The notes: generated by a model from the letters alone, not told the origin. A stretch of 64,000 nucleotides of DNA from an uncultured bacterium (GCA_902792085.1 CADAYE010000009.1:49594-113593); one strand, 5' to 3'. Positions 52,494-61,247 are shown, numbered from the stretch's first letter. Made by a program: numbers and translations.

Positions 52494-53042
52494 CTATGAA
52501 GATGTCTGACCAACCAAAAAGAATGTGACATTTCTTCCCTCTAACTGAGGTTTTTTCTCCAAAGTAACAGGCATTTCAGAATGTTCAAGCATGTCGGTTA
52601 TAAATTTTTGTGCCAAGTCAAATGCCAAATTTGAGTGCTGCATTTCACGACCGCGAAGCATTACAACCCCTTTAACTTTGTTGCCCTGAGAGATAAATTT
52701 TCTTGCGGCCTTCAGACGAACTTCATAGTCATGAGTATCAATTTTATATCTCATTTTGACTTCTTTAATTTCAACAACATGCTGTTTTTTCTTTGCTTCT
52801 TTTGCTTTTTTGGCAAGTTCATATTTATATTTGCCGTAGTCTAAAATCTTTGCAACCGGCGGTTCCTGATTAGGACTAATCAATACCAAATCCAAATCGG
52901 CATCCTGCGCCATTTGTAATGCTTTTGAGGTCGGTACTACTCCGTGATTTTCTCCGTTTTCGTCAATTAAGCGAACCTCTCTTGCTCTGATAAATTCATT
53001 TAAAATTGTTCTGTCCTTTGATTTGGTATTTATTGTAGCGAT
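52494..53042 (-). CDS. infC: Translation initiation factor IF-3, non-AUG start (ATC)
   Basis: The 182-aa product spans both IF3 domains. TILNEFIRAREVRLIDENGE, then N-H-G-V-V-P-T-S-K-A-L, marks the N-terminal domain and QEPPVAKILDYGKYKYEL the linker to the C-domain. No ATG, GTG or TTG starts this reading frame in the right place. The frame is open from an ATA just inside a TAA, and ATC at 53042 lies 8 bases after AGGAG. An isoleucine-type start is the well known infC autoregulation device in E. coli (AUU). rpmI and rplT, which usually follow, are absent; tRNA-Phe follows instead. Confidence 0.92.
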   Translation of the reverse strand: MATINTKSKDRTILNEFIRAREVRLIDENGENHGVVPTSKALQMAQDADLDLVLISPNQEPPVAKILDYGKYKYELAKKAKEAKKKQHVVEIKEVKMRYKIDTHDYEVRLKAARKFISQGNKVKGVVMLRGREMQHSNLAFDLAQKFITDMLEHSEMPVTLEKKPQLEGRNVTFFLVGQTSS

Positions 53043-53280
53043 TGTCCTATCTCCTATTTATCTGATAACGACACTTATAATACCACAAATATTGCTTAAA
53101 TGTGAAATATTAACTTTTGTAAATCATGTAAATTCTACAATATTTGGCTTTTGTAAAAAAAAATTAAAATTTTAAATAAATTTCTAAAGTTTTAAAAAAA
53201 TATTCCGATAAATATATTGTTGATCAAACAGACACAAGCCAAGATTTACATTGTGAAAATTAAATAAGGAGTATGAACGC

Positions 53281-53412
53281 ATGGACAAGCAAACTAAGGT
53301 CATGGACACGGTGGAGATGAATTTTACCCCTGAGGCATCATTGGAAAAGCCTATCAAAGATTTATTTGACGAGTGTCTGAGTTTCATTTCAGTGGCAAGT
53401 TTTGAAATTTAA
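53281..53412 (+). CDS. Small protein, 43 aa, with its own terminator
   Basis: AAGGAG lies 9 bases before ATG. The frame (MDKQTKVMDTVEMNFTPEAS, then L-E-K-P-I-K-D-L-F-D-E-C-L-S-F-I-S-V-A-S-F-E-I) is acidic and amphipathic. An overlapping short frame starts at 53273 (M-N-A-W-T-S-K-L-R-S) and could be a leader or an alternative start. A clear terminator follows. It is isolated between infC (divergent) and the TPR gene. Function is unknown. Confidence 0.55.
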   Translation: MDKQTKVMDTVEMNFTPEASLEKPIKDLFDECLSFISVASFEI

Positions 53413-53437
53413 ACTCAATAACCTTATTCACAATTCA

Positions 53438-53471
53438 AAAAGAAAGACTTCAAACGAAGCCTTTCTTTTTT
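53438..53471 (+). terminator. Terminator after the 43-aa gene
   Basis: AAAGAAAGACTTC AAAC GAAGCCTTTCTTTTTT forms a stem of about 12 bp with one mismatch, followed by T-rich sequence. Confidence 0.85.
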
Positions 53472-53547
53472 ATTGTTACAATTAGCCTGCGTGTATATAT
53501 ACATATTTCGAAAATTGTTATAGAATGTCTGATATAAGAGGTAAAAC

Positions 53548-55692
53548 ATGAAAAAAACATCATTGATGCTTTGCGCAATATTATCTTTATATCTTGCAAG
53601 CGAAGTTGCTTTTGCGGATTTTAAAGAACATTTTGATTTGGGGCAGAGTTATTTGTCGCAATATCAATATTCAGGAGCGATAAGCGAATTTAAAAGTGCT
53701 TTGCGTATAAATTATCTTGATAAATCGGCAAGAATAGGGCTTGTAAATTCGTATCTTGCAAGAGGGACCGATTATGCAAACAAAAACAAAGATTGGTCAA
53801 AAGCGGCTGATGATTACAGAAGCGCATTGTTTTATCTCAAATATTATCCTGAAGACAGAGATGCAAGAAATTCCGCTCAGGCTATTGATCAGATTATCAG
53901 TAATTTAGACAGATGTTTAACTGAAATAGGTTATAATAGAAGCCCGCAAAACAGATTTGACACTGCAAAGAAACTTCGTGCTCAGGGCAATTTCTCTGCT
54001 GCTGCTTATGAATTTAATCATGCCTTAGGTTCACGAGAACTTCAACAGGCAAGTTTTGAGCAGATTGGAGATATAATGTCAATTTTGGGGAACAAAAAAA
54101 GGGCAACAGAATATTATAAAAAAGCAGTTGCAGTAGGTCCTGCTGATTTGAATTTGCGACTGACTTATGCAAAAGCCCTTGATGACAATAATAATAAAGA
54201 TGAAGCATTGAAAGAATATTCTTATGTTTTGTCAAAGGCAAAGCAAAGTGATAAAGATATTCTCTATATGTTGGAACGAATCTTTATAAGAAAACTCAAC
54301 GAAGAATCGACTAATGCTAATTTTAACGCTAATATGGGGGCAGTTTTGCAAAAAGAAAACAGGCTTGATGAGGCACTATCTTATTATAAAAAAGCAGAAA
54401 CTTACGACCCCTCAAATATAAATACAAGAATAAATGTCGGGACTTTGTATCAGCAAAAAGAAGATTACAGAACGGCTATCAAGGCTTATGAATCTGTTTT
54501 AATTTTGTATCCCGATAATGTAATGGCAAATTTATACAGGGCTCAATGTTATGAAAAACTTGGGGATGACAGAATTGCGCAGGAGGGTTACAAAAAGGTT
54601 CTTGCTGTTGATCCCGAAAACGAAATTATTAAAAAGCAGATGCTTGATAATGTAAAAAAGTCATCAACTCCGTTGGAATTTCTTGAGTATGTCAAGGTTA
54701 ATATTCCTAAAAAATCTCAGTCTGATATAGTTTATGATTATGCTATCGAACTTCATAAAGCAAATAAAATTGATGATGCGATTTATATGTATAACGAGGC
54801 ATTGGCATTGGTTGACGGGAAACCGAGCAGTGAAATTTTTGTAAATATTGCACTTGCTCAAGCGCAAAACGGGAAATTTGATGATGCTTTAAATACATTA
54901 ACGACAGCGCAGGCTAAATTCCCGAACGATAAAACGATAAAAACAAATATAAAAAATATTAGTGCTATGCGTGCGGATAATCTTATGGATAATGCCGCTG
55001 CACTTTATAATAACAAGAAATATGAGGATGCAATAAGGATTTATTTATCGGTTGAACCGCCTACTGTCAATACAATGCTTGGTGTGGCTACATCCTATCA
55101 GCAACTTGGGGATAGGGATAATGCAATAGTTTATTATAAAAAAGCACTTGAACTAAAACCGGTTGATTCTGATATTGCATATTATATAGCAGTTTTGTAT
55201 GGAGAAAAAGAGGATTATGCAAACGCAAAAAATTATCTTGGTAAAGCGTTGGCATTTAATAAAAGTAATCAACAGGCACTCGAATATCTGAAATCAATTG
55301 AAGATGCTGATATGGCAAATCTTTTGAATAGTGCAATCGAAAAATATGAGGCAGAAAAATATAATGAGGCCTTACCGGATTTTAATAAATTATTATCAAA
55401 AAATGCCAATAACGATTATGCACTTTATTACAGAGGTATGATTTATGATTCACAGGGCAAACACAACGAAGCAATAGCGGATTTGAAAAAGGCGTATGAA
55501 CTGAATAAAGATTTTGGCATATGCAATTATATGATTGGTTCAAATTATGATGCTTTGAAAAAATACAAAGAAGCGATAGAATACTATGAAATATACGCTA
55601 ATTCAGATGCCCCGGATGATGATTACAAAAAATATGCAAAAGCAAGAGCGGAAGAATTGAAAGAAAATGCCGGAACGACCGCAAAAAAATAG
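53548..55692 (+). CDS. Secreted TPR-repeat protein, 714 aa
   Basis: A signal peptide (SLMLCAILSLYLASEVAFA) is followed by at least ten tetratricopeptide repeats, for example SYYKKAETYDPSNINTRINV, YRTAIKAYESVLILYPDN, AIVYYKKALELKPVDSDIAY. TPR arrays scaffold protein complexes; here it would be exported to the periplasm. It ends in a short basic tail (KENAGTTAKK). The 3' end overlaps the dus start by 26 bases. It precedes two secreted proteins and a TonB/ExbB/ExbD-like operon, so it may belong to the same envelope machine. Confidence 0.9.
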   Translation: MKKTSLMLCAILSLYLASEVAFADFKEHFDLGQSYLSQYQYSGAISEFKSALRINYLDKSARIGLVNSYLARGTDYANKNKDWSKAADDYRSALFYLKYYPEDRDARNSAQAIDQIISNLDRCLTEIGYNRSPQNRFDTAKKLRAQGNFSAAAYEFNHALGSRELQQASFEQIGDIMSILGNKKRATEYYKKAVAVGPADLNLRLTYAKALDDNNNKDEALKEYSYVLSKAKQSDKDILYMLERIFIRKLNEESTNANFNANMGAVLQKENRLDEALSYYKKAETYDPSNINTRINVGTLYQQKEDYRTAIKAYESVLILYPDNVMANLYRAQCYEKLGDDRIAQEGYKKVLAVDPENEIIKKQMLDNVKKSSTPLEFLEYVKVNIPKKSQSDIVYDYAIELHKANKIDDAIYMYNEALALVDGKPSSEIFVNIALAQAQNGKFDDALNTLTTAQAKFPNDKTIKTNIKNISAMRADNLMDNAAALYNNKKYEDAIRIYLSVEPPTVNTMLGVATSYQQLGDRDNAIVYYKKALELKPVDSDIAYYIAVLYGEKEDYANAKNYLGKALAFNKSNQQALEYLKSIEDADMANLLNSAIEKYEAEKYNEALPDFNKLLSKNANNDYALYYRGMIYDSQGKHNEAIADLKKAYELNKDFGICNYMIGSNYDALKKYKEAIEYYEIYANSDAPDDDYKKYAKARAEELKENAGTTAKK

Positions 55693-56647
55693 AATTTGGA
55701 ATGTATTAAAGTCAAAAGTTTCTCTTGCTCCTATGGCAGGAGTGACCGATTATGTCTTACGTAGTATGATTCGCCAGTATTGTAAAAATTGTCTTATCAC
55801 GACAGAGATGATAAGTTCAGAATTTCTTGCGCAGAATCGTAATCAAACCGATATTTTGATGCTTGATAATTCCCATCATCCTATTGCATACCAAATTTGC
55901 GGTCATAAGCCGTATATGATGCAGGATGCGGCTCGCAGGTTATCTGAAGTAGCAGACATAATTGACATAAATATGGGTTGTCCTGTCAGAAAAGTTGTCT
56001 GCGGGCATGATGGTTCGGCACTTATGAGAGAACCTGAACTTGCTTATGATATAGTTCAGGCTGTAAAAGCCGGTACGGATTTGCCTGTTAGCGTTAAATT
56101 TCGCCTTGGGTTCACTGCTTCTGAAATGAACTATGTTGAATTCGGGCAAAAGATGCAGGAAGCGGGGGCGGAATTTATAACAATTCATGCGCGTACCCGT
56201 TCACAAATGTATTCTGGTAAAGCGGATTGGGCAAAGATTAAAGATTTAAAAAATAATGTAGATGTGCCTGTTTTTGCAAACGGTGATATAAACAGTGTTG
56301 AAAATGCGATTGAATGTATAGAACAAAGCGGTGCTGATGGGGTCGCAATAGGCAGGGGAGTTTTGGGAGACCCGACATTAATTTCACGAATTGACCACTA
56401 TTTTACTACAGGTGAAATTTTACCTGCCCCAAGCCTTAAAGAAAAATTAGATATAATGAGAAATCATCTTGCTCAAGAAGTAGAGATAAAAGGCGAAAGA
56501 GTTGCGGTAAAATTTTTCAGAAAATTTTATCCTTATTATATTTCCGGAGTTCAAAATGCTTCTAAATACAGAGGTGTATTGGTCAAAGAAGATAACTATA
56601 AAACTTTGCAGAAATATTTTGAACAGATAGAGCGTGAACTTGTTTAG
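55667..56647 (+). CDS. dus: tRNA-dihydrouridine synthase
   Basis: A 326-aa FMN enzyme reducing uridine to dihydrouridine in tRNA. Signatures are VSLAPMAGVTDYVLRSM, QICGHKPYMMQDAARRL, DINMGCPVRKVV (catalytic Cys), GHDGSALMREP, SVKFRLGF, HARTRSQMYSGKADW and VFANGDINS, DGVAIGRGVLGDP. It resembles the DusB branch. The start overlaps the TPR gene by 26 bases and has only a weak ribosome-binding site, suggesting coupling to upstream translation. Confidence 0.93.
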   Translation: MPERPQKNRIWNVLKSKVSLAPMAGVTDYVLRSMIRQYCKNCLITTEMISSEFLAQNRNQTDILMLDNSHHPIAYQICGHKPYMMQDAARRLSEVADIIDINMGCPVRKVVCGHDGSALMREPELAYDIVQAVKAGTDLPVSVKFRLGFTASEMNYVEFGQKMQEAGAEFITIHARTRSQMYSGKADWAKIKDLKNNVDVPVFANGDINSVENAIECIEQSGADGVAIGRGVLGDPTLISRIDHYFTTGEILPAPSLKEKLDIMRNHLAQEVEIKGERVAVKFFRKFYPYYISGVQNASKYRGVLVKEDNYKTLQKYFEQIERELV

Positions 56648-56651
56648 AAAC

Positions 56652-56679
56652 TTGATATATTATAAAAAATTGTTATAAT
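56652..56679 (+). promoter_or_regulatory. Promoter of the 221-aa gene
   Basis: TTGATA (56652-56657), 16 bases, TATAAT (56674-56679), then 9 bases before the ATG at 56689. There is no Shine-Dalgarno sequence, so the transcript may be leaderless or nearly so. Confidence 0.6.
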
Positions 56680-56688
56680 TATGTTGTT

Positions 56689-57354
56689 ATGAAAAAGTAT
56701 TTATTATTGTCTTTTATGATATTTGCATTTGCCGCTATAGGTATTTGTGCGCCTGAAGATGTGCAAACTCAAAAAAATGTACAAACCTCACCACAGCAGG
56801 ATAAAGACCAATTGCCTGAGGTGAAGGTTGATTTAAGAGAACAGGCATCTGTTGAAATTCCGGCAGGGATTGTAGTACCGGTTATAAATATGCAGGAAAT
56901 ATCAACTCAGGACTGCCCTGTCGGTTATAAAGTTAAGTTTGTAGGTACAAATGATTTGTATATCGGAGATATAAAAGTTATCCCCGAAGATACGGCTTTC
57001 TATGGCTATATTGAAAAAATAAACGATCCGATTGTCGGAACAAATGCTTCAATGAAAGTAAAAATAACGAAATTTGTTTTTCCTGACGGGTATGAACAAA
57101 ATATCAAGGCATATATTTACACTACAAACAATAATTTAATCGGCGGAGAACTTACTGCCCCTGCTGAATGGATAAAAATGCCGCATTATCAGGATACTTA
57201 TCAGGGAATATCATGGATACACAGAGGTGCAACTCTTCAAATGCGCCCAGGAGGCAAACGCTCGATGGGTGAGCATACAAAACTACCTGTCGGGGAAAGA
57301 CACTTGATAATTTTTGTTGCACCATCTGAATTAACCCACACTATCGGTGAATAA
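56689..57354 (+). CDS. Secreted protein, 221 aa, conjugation/TraB-type beta domain-like
   Basis: A signal peptide (YLLLSFMIFAFAAIGICA) precedes a mature beta-rich region. VEIPAGIVVPVINMQEIST, then V-G-Y-K-V-K-F, YIGDIKVIPEDTAFYGYIEK and MKVKITKFVFPDGYEQNIKA resemble the 'I-P-A-G-T-x-x-P-V' beta domains of TrbI/VirB10 or of secretion scaffold proteins. It is paralogous in layout with the next gene. Both lie upstream of a TonB-like operon. No specific family name is safe. Confidence 0.7.
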   Translation: MKKYLLLSFMIFAFAAIGICAPEDVQTQKNVQTSPQQDKDQLPEVKVDLREQASVEIPAGIVVPVINMQEISTQDCPVGYKVKFVGTNDLYIGDIKVIPEDTAFYGYIEKINDPIVGTNASMKVKITKFVFPDGYEQNIKAYIYTTNNNLIGGELTAPAEWIKMPHYQDTYQGISWIHRGATLQMRPGGKRSMGEHTKLPVGERHLIIFVAPSELTHTIGE

Positions 57355-57368
57355 AAATGCTTAATCAA

Positions 57369-57396
57369 TTGACAAAATGCTTATGTAGGTTAAAAT
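57369..57396 (+). promoter_or_regulatory. Promoter of the 228-aa gene
   Basis: TTGACA (57369-57374), 16 bases, TAAAAT (57391-57396). A perfect -35 box; the -10 lies 38 bases before the ATG at 57434, leaving room for AAAGGGAT as ribosome-binding site. Confidence 0.65.
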
Positions 57397-57433
57397 ATTT
57401 ATTATACAGGAATATTCTTGAAAGGGATATATT

Positions 57434-58120
57434 ATGAAAAGATTACTTCTTGCACTTGTTTGTATGACTTTAACATGTCAGGGTGTTTTAGCTAACGAAA
57501 ATTTTAATGCAAATACTCAGACAGCAACTTACAGTCTTGATACAGCGACGCTTAAAAATTCAATAGTCACAGTTCCCGCAGGACAGACTTTTAGAGGTGT
57601 ATTCTTATCACCTGTCAGTTCGGAAACTGCAACAACAGGGCAGGAAGTTAGTATGGCTTTGACAAATGACTTTTATTATAAAGAAAAGAAGGTCGCACCT
57701 GCAGGTTCAACCGTTACCGGCACGGTAATAGAAGTTTCAAGGGCAAAACACGGCTCAATAAACGGAAAACTTGTTTTGAGATTTTCTCATATTATAACTC
57801 CGTCAGGGCTTGATATTCCTGTTTCCGCGGTGGTAAGGACTCCGGATAAGACGGGGGTAATTATAGGCGGAAGCGATTTGATGATCAGTGCAGGCGGAAG
57901 AACCGTTCCGGAATCTTCAAGCGCAAGATCAATATATGTACCCTCTTATACCGGTGTAAGTGCGGGTACGGCTGCGGCAATGAATACTGCAGTCGAAACA
58001 AACGGCGGAGGTTTGTTAAAATCAATTTGGGACAAAGGGATAGATGTTGATATTTCGGCAAATACTACTGTCGAACTGATTTTAACTCAACCTATAACTG
58101 TTACTCCGACTGATAATTAA
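57434..58120 (+). CDS. Secreted protein, 228 aa, paralogue-like of the upstream gene
   Basis: A signal peptide (LLLALVCMTLTCQGVLA) is followed by IVTVPAGQTFRGVFLSPVSS, T-T-G-Q-E-V-S-M-A-L-T-N, APAGSTVTGTVIEVSRAKHG and VLRFSHIITPSGLDIPVSAV. The pattern V-P-A-G-x-x-F-x-G matches the preceding gene and the beta-domain of VirB10-type proteins. It precedes the TonB-like gene by 80 bases. The two paralogous secreted proteins may be periplasmic partners of the energising complex; that is an inference. Confidence 0.7.
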   Translation: MKRLLLALVCMTLTCQGVLANENFNANTQTATYSLDTATLKNSIVTVPAGQTFRGVFLSPVSSETATTGQEVSMALTNDFYYKEKKVAPAGSTVTGTVIEVSRAKHGSINGKLVLRFSHIITPSGLDIPVSAVVRTPDKTGVIIGGSDLMISAGGRTVPESSSARSIYVPSYTGVSAGTAAAMNTAVETNGGGLLKSIWDKGIDVDISANTTVELILTQPITVTPTDN

Positions 58121-58200
58121 AATGAGTTAGTCGGGTGATAATTTTATTTGATATTTAAAATAGAATTATCAGTGAAAATGAAATTTTATCAGGGATAAAA

Positions 58201-59445
58201 ATGTCTTTACTTGGGAAATATAAAATTAATGAAGAAAGAAATTTCGACAGAACTCGCAGGGCGGGGGATGACAATTTTGTTATGCCTGCCGTTACAAGAA
58301 AAGAAGATGACGGTTCTGTTTCTCTTAAAAAGGGTTTATTGATTTCTGCTATATTGCACCCTTCGGTTGTTGGTGCTATATGGCTGACATTACTTATTTG
58401 TGCATTATTAGGTATTCATTTATCAATTTTTGATAAGCCAAAACCAAAACAAAATACGGATATTGAATTTGTGTTAGTAGATAAAGAAGATACTCCAAGA
58501 GATTTGAATACGAAAAACAGAGCGGATAAAAATTCCCGTTCTGGCGGAATTAATAATCCGAAACTTCCTGTTTCGATGCCTTCATCTCAGCCAAAACCGT
58601 CTTCTAAACCGGCAGGCGGGGGGGCGCCAAAGACTCCGGCACCGAAACAGCAAAATAAATCTTTAATGGAAAGAGTTAAGCAAAGTATCGCTAAACCTCA
58701 ACATCAGGCTTCACCTACAACCACTCAAAAAAATGTTGCACCGTCGCCGACTCCTACACCTGCAGTTCCAAAACATGAACTTGCTAAACCTCAGCCGCCG
58801 ACTGCAAAACCTTCTTTGAAGCCTCCGATGACACCAAGAACTGTCCAAAAACCGACAAATTCTCCGTTTAAAGTTCCTGTCCCGTCAGGCGGTACTACCG
58901 CAGGACAGTATGCAACAGGTCCGATAAGCGGCAGCGGTTCATCTGATAAAGGCGGATCAAGAGGTTCGGGTAATTATTCTCCGAGTCCGTCACTTGCGCC
59001 AATAGGAAATGGTTCAGGTTCTTCAACTTCGAGAGGAACAGGTACAGGCTCAGGAACAGGTAGAGGTACGGGTACAGGCGGTGGTCCGGGCTCAGGCGGA
59101 GGTAATCCGGGTGGCGGCGGCGGTCGTCCGGGTATAGATGCCATTAAAGAACCTGATTTCGGACCTTATATGAGAGAATTACAACGCAGAATTAAAATGA
59201 ACTGGGATCCGCCAAAGGGCAACGAAAGTAAGCGTGTGGTTCTGTTATTTAAGATTGCTAAAGACGGAAGACTTTTATCTTGCAGTGTGTTTAAGTCTTC
59301 AGGATTGCAAAATGCTGATGCGGCAGCATTGAATGCTGTAAAACTTGCAGCACCTTTCAGACCGCTTCCTCCTGAATTTAAAGGTTCAAGCATAGATATT
59401 CAGTTTACATTTGATTACAATGTATTCGGAGCAACAAAATATTAG
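58201..59445 (+). CDS. TonB-like energy transducer with Pro/Gly-rich linker
   Basis: The 414-aa protein has one transmembrane helix (about 58-78, HPSVVGAIWLTLLICALLGI). A very long Pro/Lys linker (about 95-225) and a Gly/Ser/Thr-rich stretch (about 235-310) follow. The C-terminal TonB/TolA domain is YMRELQRRIKMNWDPPKGNE, then S-K-R-V-V-L-L-F-K-I-A-K-D-G-R. The linker could span the periplasm. It starts the operon with ExbB-like and two ExbD-like genes (27 bases to the next). Cargo or receptor is unknown. Confidence 0.9.
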   Translation: MSLLGKYKINEERNFDRTRRAGDDNFVMPAVTRKEDDGSVSLKKGLLISAILHPSVVGAIWLTLLICALLGIHLSIFDKPKPKQNTDIEFVLVDKEDTPRDLNTKNRADKNSRSGGINNPKLPVSMPSSQPKPSSKPAGGGAPKTPAPKQQNKSLMERVKQSIAKPQHQASPTTTQKNVAPSPTPTPAVPKHELAKPQPPTAKPSLKPPMTPRTVQKPTNSPFKVPVPSGGTTAGQYATGPISGSGSSDKGGSRGSGNYSPSPSLAPIGNGSGSSTSRGTGTGSGTGRGTGTGGGPGSGGGNPGGGGGRPGIDAIKEPDFGPYMRELQRRIKMNWDPPKGNESKRVVLLFKIAKDGRLLSCSVFKSSGLQNADAAALNAVKLAAPFRPLPPEFKGSSIDIQFTFDYNVFGATKY

Positions 59446-59471
59446 AGTAATACAAAAATGAGGATAAAATT

Positions 59472-60131
59472 ATGGAATTATTAATCGAATCAATTAAAAT
59501 GGACTGGCCGGTATTGTTACCGATTTTAATCTGTTCAATACTTGTGCTTGGTGTTGTAATTAACAAATGGTCTTATTTCAAGAAAAATAAAAGAGATATC
59601 GCTGTTTATATGCGTGAACTCAACAGAGAACTTGAAACAAACGATTTGAGAGCGGCTCAGGATACGGCTATCAGATGCGGCGGAGTTGTAGGTGAAGTTA
59701 TAGAAGAAGCGGTAAGAATCTTTAACGAACAGAAAAAAGGATTTTCGAGAGCATTCGATATATCTGCGACACTTGCAACAAGAAAATTGGAATCTAATTT
59801 GACTATTTTAGGTACAATTGGTGGTGTGGCACCGTTTTTAGGTCTGTTTGGTACTGTTGTTCGTATTCTTTTAACATTTAAAGATATGGCTGCGGCAGGA
59901 CATGCTGCTCAAGCCGCGGATGTTATGTACGGTATCGGTTCAGCGTTGATTGCTACCGCCTTTGGTTTGGGAGTTGCTATTGTTGCAGTTATTTTCTTCA
60001 ACTTATTCCAATCGGTTGTTAAACATTTTGAAAATGACTTTAATTTGATTAAATTATTGTTCTTGAATTATGTAGATTCTGAAGGACAATCTCAAACTCA
60101 ATACACATCGTCACCAAAGGTTAATTTATAA
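59472..60131 (+). CDS. ExbB/TolQ/MotA-type proton channel protein
   Basis: A 219-aa inner-membrane protein with three transmembrane helices (DWPVLLPILICSILVLGVVI, LTILGTIGGVAPFLGLFGTV, IGSALIATAFGLGVAIVAVI). The family signature G-T-I-G-G-V-A-P-F-L-G-L-F-G-T-V is intact. It forms the pentameric stator of TonB/Tol systems, here with the two ExbD-like proteins. It lies between the TonB-like gene and the first ExbD-like gene, with 14-base spacing to the latter. Confidence 0.94.
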   Translation: MELLIESIKMDWPVLLPILICSILVLGVVINKWSYFKKNKRDIAVYMRELNRELETNDLRAAQDTAIRCGGVVGEVIEEAVRIFNEQKKGFSRAFDISATLATRKLESNLTILGTIGGVAPFLGLFGTVVRILLTFKDMAAAGHAAQAADVMYGIGSALIATAFGLGVAIVAVIFFNLFQSVVKHFENDFNLIKLLFLNYVDSEGQSQTQYTSSPKVNL

Positions 60132-60145
60132 TAGGCAGGATTAAA

Positions 60146-60634
60146 ATGGCATTTGGCAGTGAAAGACAAGGTAAAATATTTTCTGAAATCAATATAACAC
60201 CTTTAACGGATATTTTCTTGGTATTGTTGATTATTATGATGGTTGTTGCACCCGTATTACAATCTAATGATACCCCTGTTGAAGTTCCGGAAATAAATAA
60301 CGGTGTAAATATTGAAGAATCAAAGGTTGCGGTATCTGTTACGGCTGACGGTTTGATCTATGTTAACGGTGCGCCGACTGAGGCTTCAAAATTGACTGAT
60401 GCTCTGTTAGCGGTCAAAAATCCTGATGATGAAAAGCAGGAAGTTGTTGTAAAAGCAGATAAAAATGTCGCAAGTTCAAAAGTTCTTGATATTATGGATG
60501 CTGCTCAAAATGCAGAGTATAAAAAACTTATTGTTGCAGGTGAACCTTTAAACAAAAAAGAGCAAAAAATATTACAAGATAATGCACAACAGCAGGAAAA
60601 TAATTCGGTTAATATTCCGACGGAGGAAGAGTAA
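60146..60634 (+). CDS. ExbD/TolR family protein, first copy
   Basis: 162 aa. An N-terminal anchor (FSEINITPLTDIFLVLLIIM) contains the conserved Asp of the proton path in P-L-T-D, followed by a periplasmic domain (VAVSVTADGLIYVNGAPTEA, KADKNVASSKVLDIMDAAQN). It has a longer charged C-terminus than its neighbour. The stop overlaps the second ExbD start by one base. Two ExbD-type genes next to one ExbB suggest a heteromeric stator. Confidence 0.94.
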   Translation: MAFGSERQGKIFSEINITPLTDIFLVLLIIMMVVAPVLQSNDTPVEVPEINNGVNIEESKVAVSVTADGLIYVNGAPTEASKLTDALLAVKNPDDEKQEVVVKADKNVASSKVLDIMDAAQNAEYKKLIVAGEPLNKKEQKILQDNAQQQENNSVNIPTEEE

Positions 60635-61017
60635 TGGCAAGAAAAACTTTTAATGAAATTAATATCACTCCGTTGACAGATATATTTTTAGTACTTTTAA
60701 TTATCATGATGGTAGTTGCACCGTTATTAGATCAGCAGGGTATAAGTCTTACCGTACCTGAAAATGTTGAGCAGCAGCAAATTGATAAGGACCCTCAAAT
60801 TTTAACGGTTTATGTATCAAGTTCAGGAAAATATTTTATAAATAATGAAGAAATTGCAACTGATATGTTGGGCTCTACTTTGGCAAATGAAATAAAAAAT
60901 TACCCTGACGGTTTACTTATAAAAACAGATGCAGATGCAAAACACGGGGCTGTTGTTACATTGATGGATAAGGCTCGTTATGCAGGGGTAAAAGCAATTT
61001 CTATTGACAGAAGTTAG
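60634..61017 (+). CDS. ExbD/TolR family protein, second copy
   Basis: 127 aa, same layout as the first copy: EINITPLTDIFLVLLIIMMV with the proton-path Asp, then a periplasmic domain (LTVYVSSSGKYFINNEEIAT, TDADAKHGAVVTLMDKARYA). It starts on the stop codon of the first copy. A terminator follows. Divergence outside the transmembrane part suggests the two copies are not interchangeable. Confidence 0.94.
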   Translation: MARKTFNEINITPLTDIFLVLLIIMMVVAPLLDQQGISLTVPENVEQQQIDKDPQILTVYVSSSGKYFINNEEIATDMLGSTLANEIKNYPDGLLIKTDADAKHGAVVTLMDKARYAGVKAISIDRS

Positions 61018-61031
61018 TATTATTCTAAAAA

Positions 61032-61068
61032 GGCTCAGTTATAAAACTAAGCCCTGTATTTTTTTTGT
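61032..61068 (+). terminator. Terminator of the TonB-like operon
   Basis: GGCTCAGTT ATAA AACTAAGCC forms a stem with one mismatch, followed by CTGTATTTTTTTTG. It overlaps the 3' end of the convergent small gene. Confidence 0.85.
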
Positions 61069-61247
61069 TTGTTTCTTAAATCTTTTGAATATTCTCTGAC
61101 TGTTATAAAACCTGTCATCACTTGGGATCCCTTTTTTATTTCGTTTCTGATGTCTGTAAAAAGGTTTTCTGCTTTTATACAATCGGAGCTGAATACTTCA
61201 AGTTTAATTTCTTCTTCATATCTTATAAAATTTTGATTTGCTGTCAT
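61047..61247 (-). CDS. Small hypothetical protein, 66 aa
   Basis: A charged, soluble protein beginning MTANQNFIRYEEEIKLEVFS. It is convergent with the second ExbD gene, and its 3' end overlaps that operon's terminator. There is no clear ribosome-binding site, and it lies directly downstream of the DegT gene's terminator. Codon use is natural. Function is unknown; the N-terminal N-Q-N-F is a weak relative of the F-x-G motif group. Confidence 0.5.
   Translation of the reverse strand: MTANQNFIRYEEEIKLEVFSSDCIKAENLFTDIRNEIKKGSQVMTGFITVREYSKDLRNKQKKYRA

Noticed and set aside
55667..55692. Fusion of TPR protein and tRNA-dihydrouridine synthase
   Set aside because: The two frames differ and the TPR frame stops inside the overlap, so these are two coupled genes.
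61047..61247. Discarding the 66-aa minus-strand frame as noise
   Set aside because: Kept with low confidence because codon use is natural, though a ribosome-binding site is missing and it overlaps a terminator.
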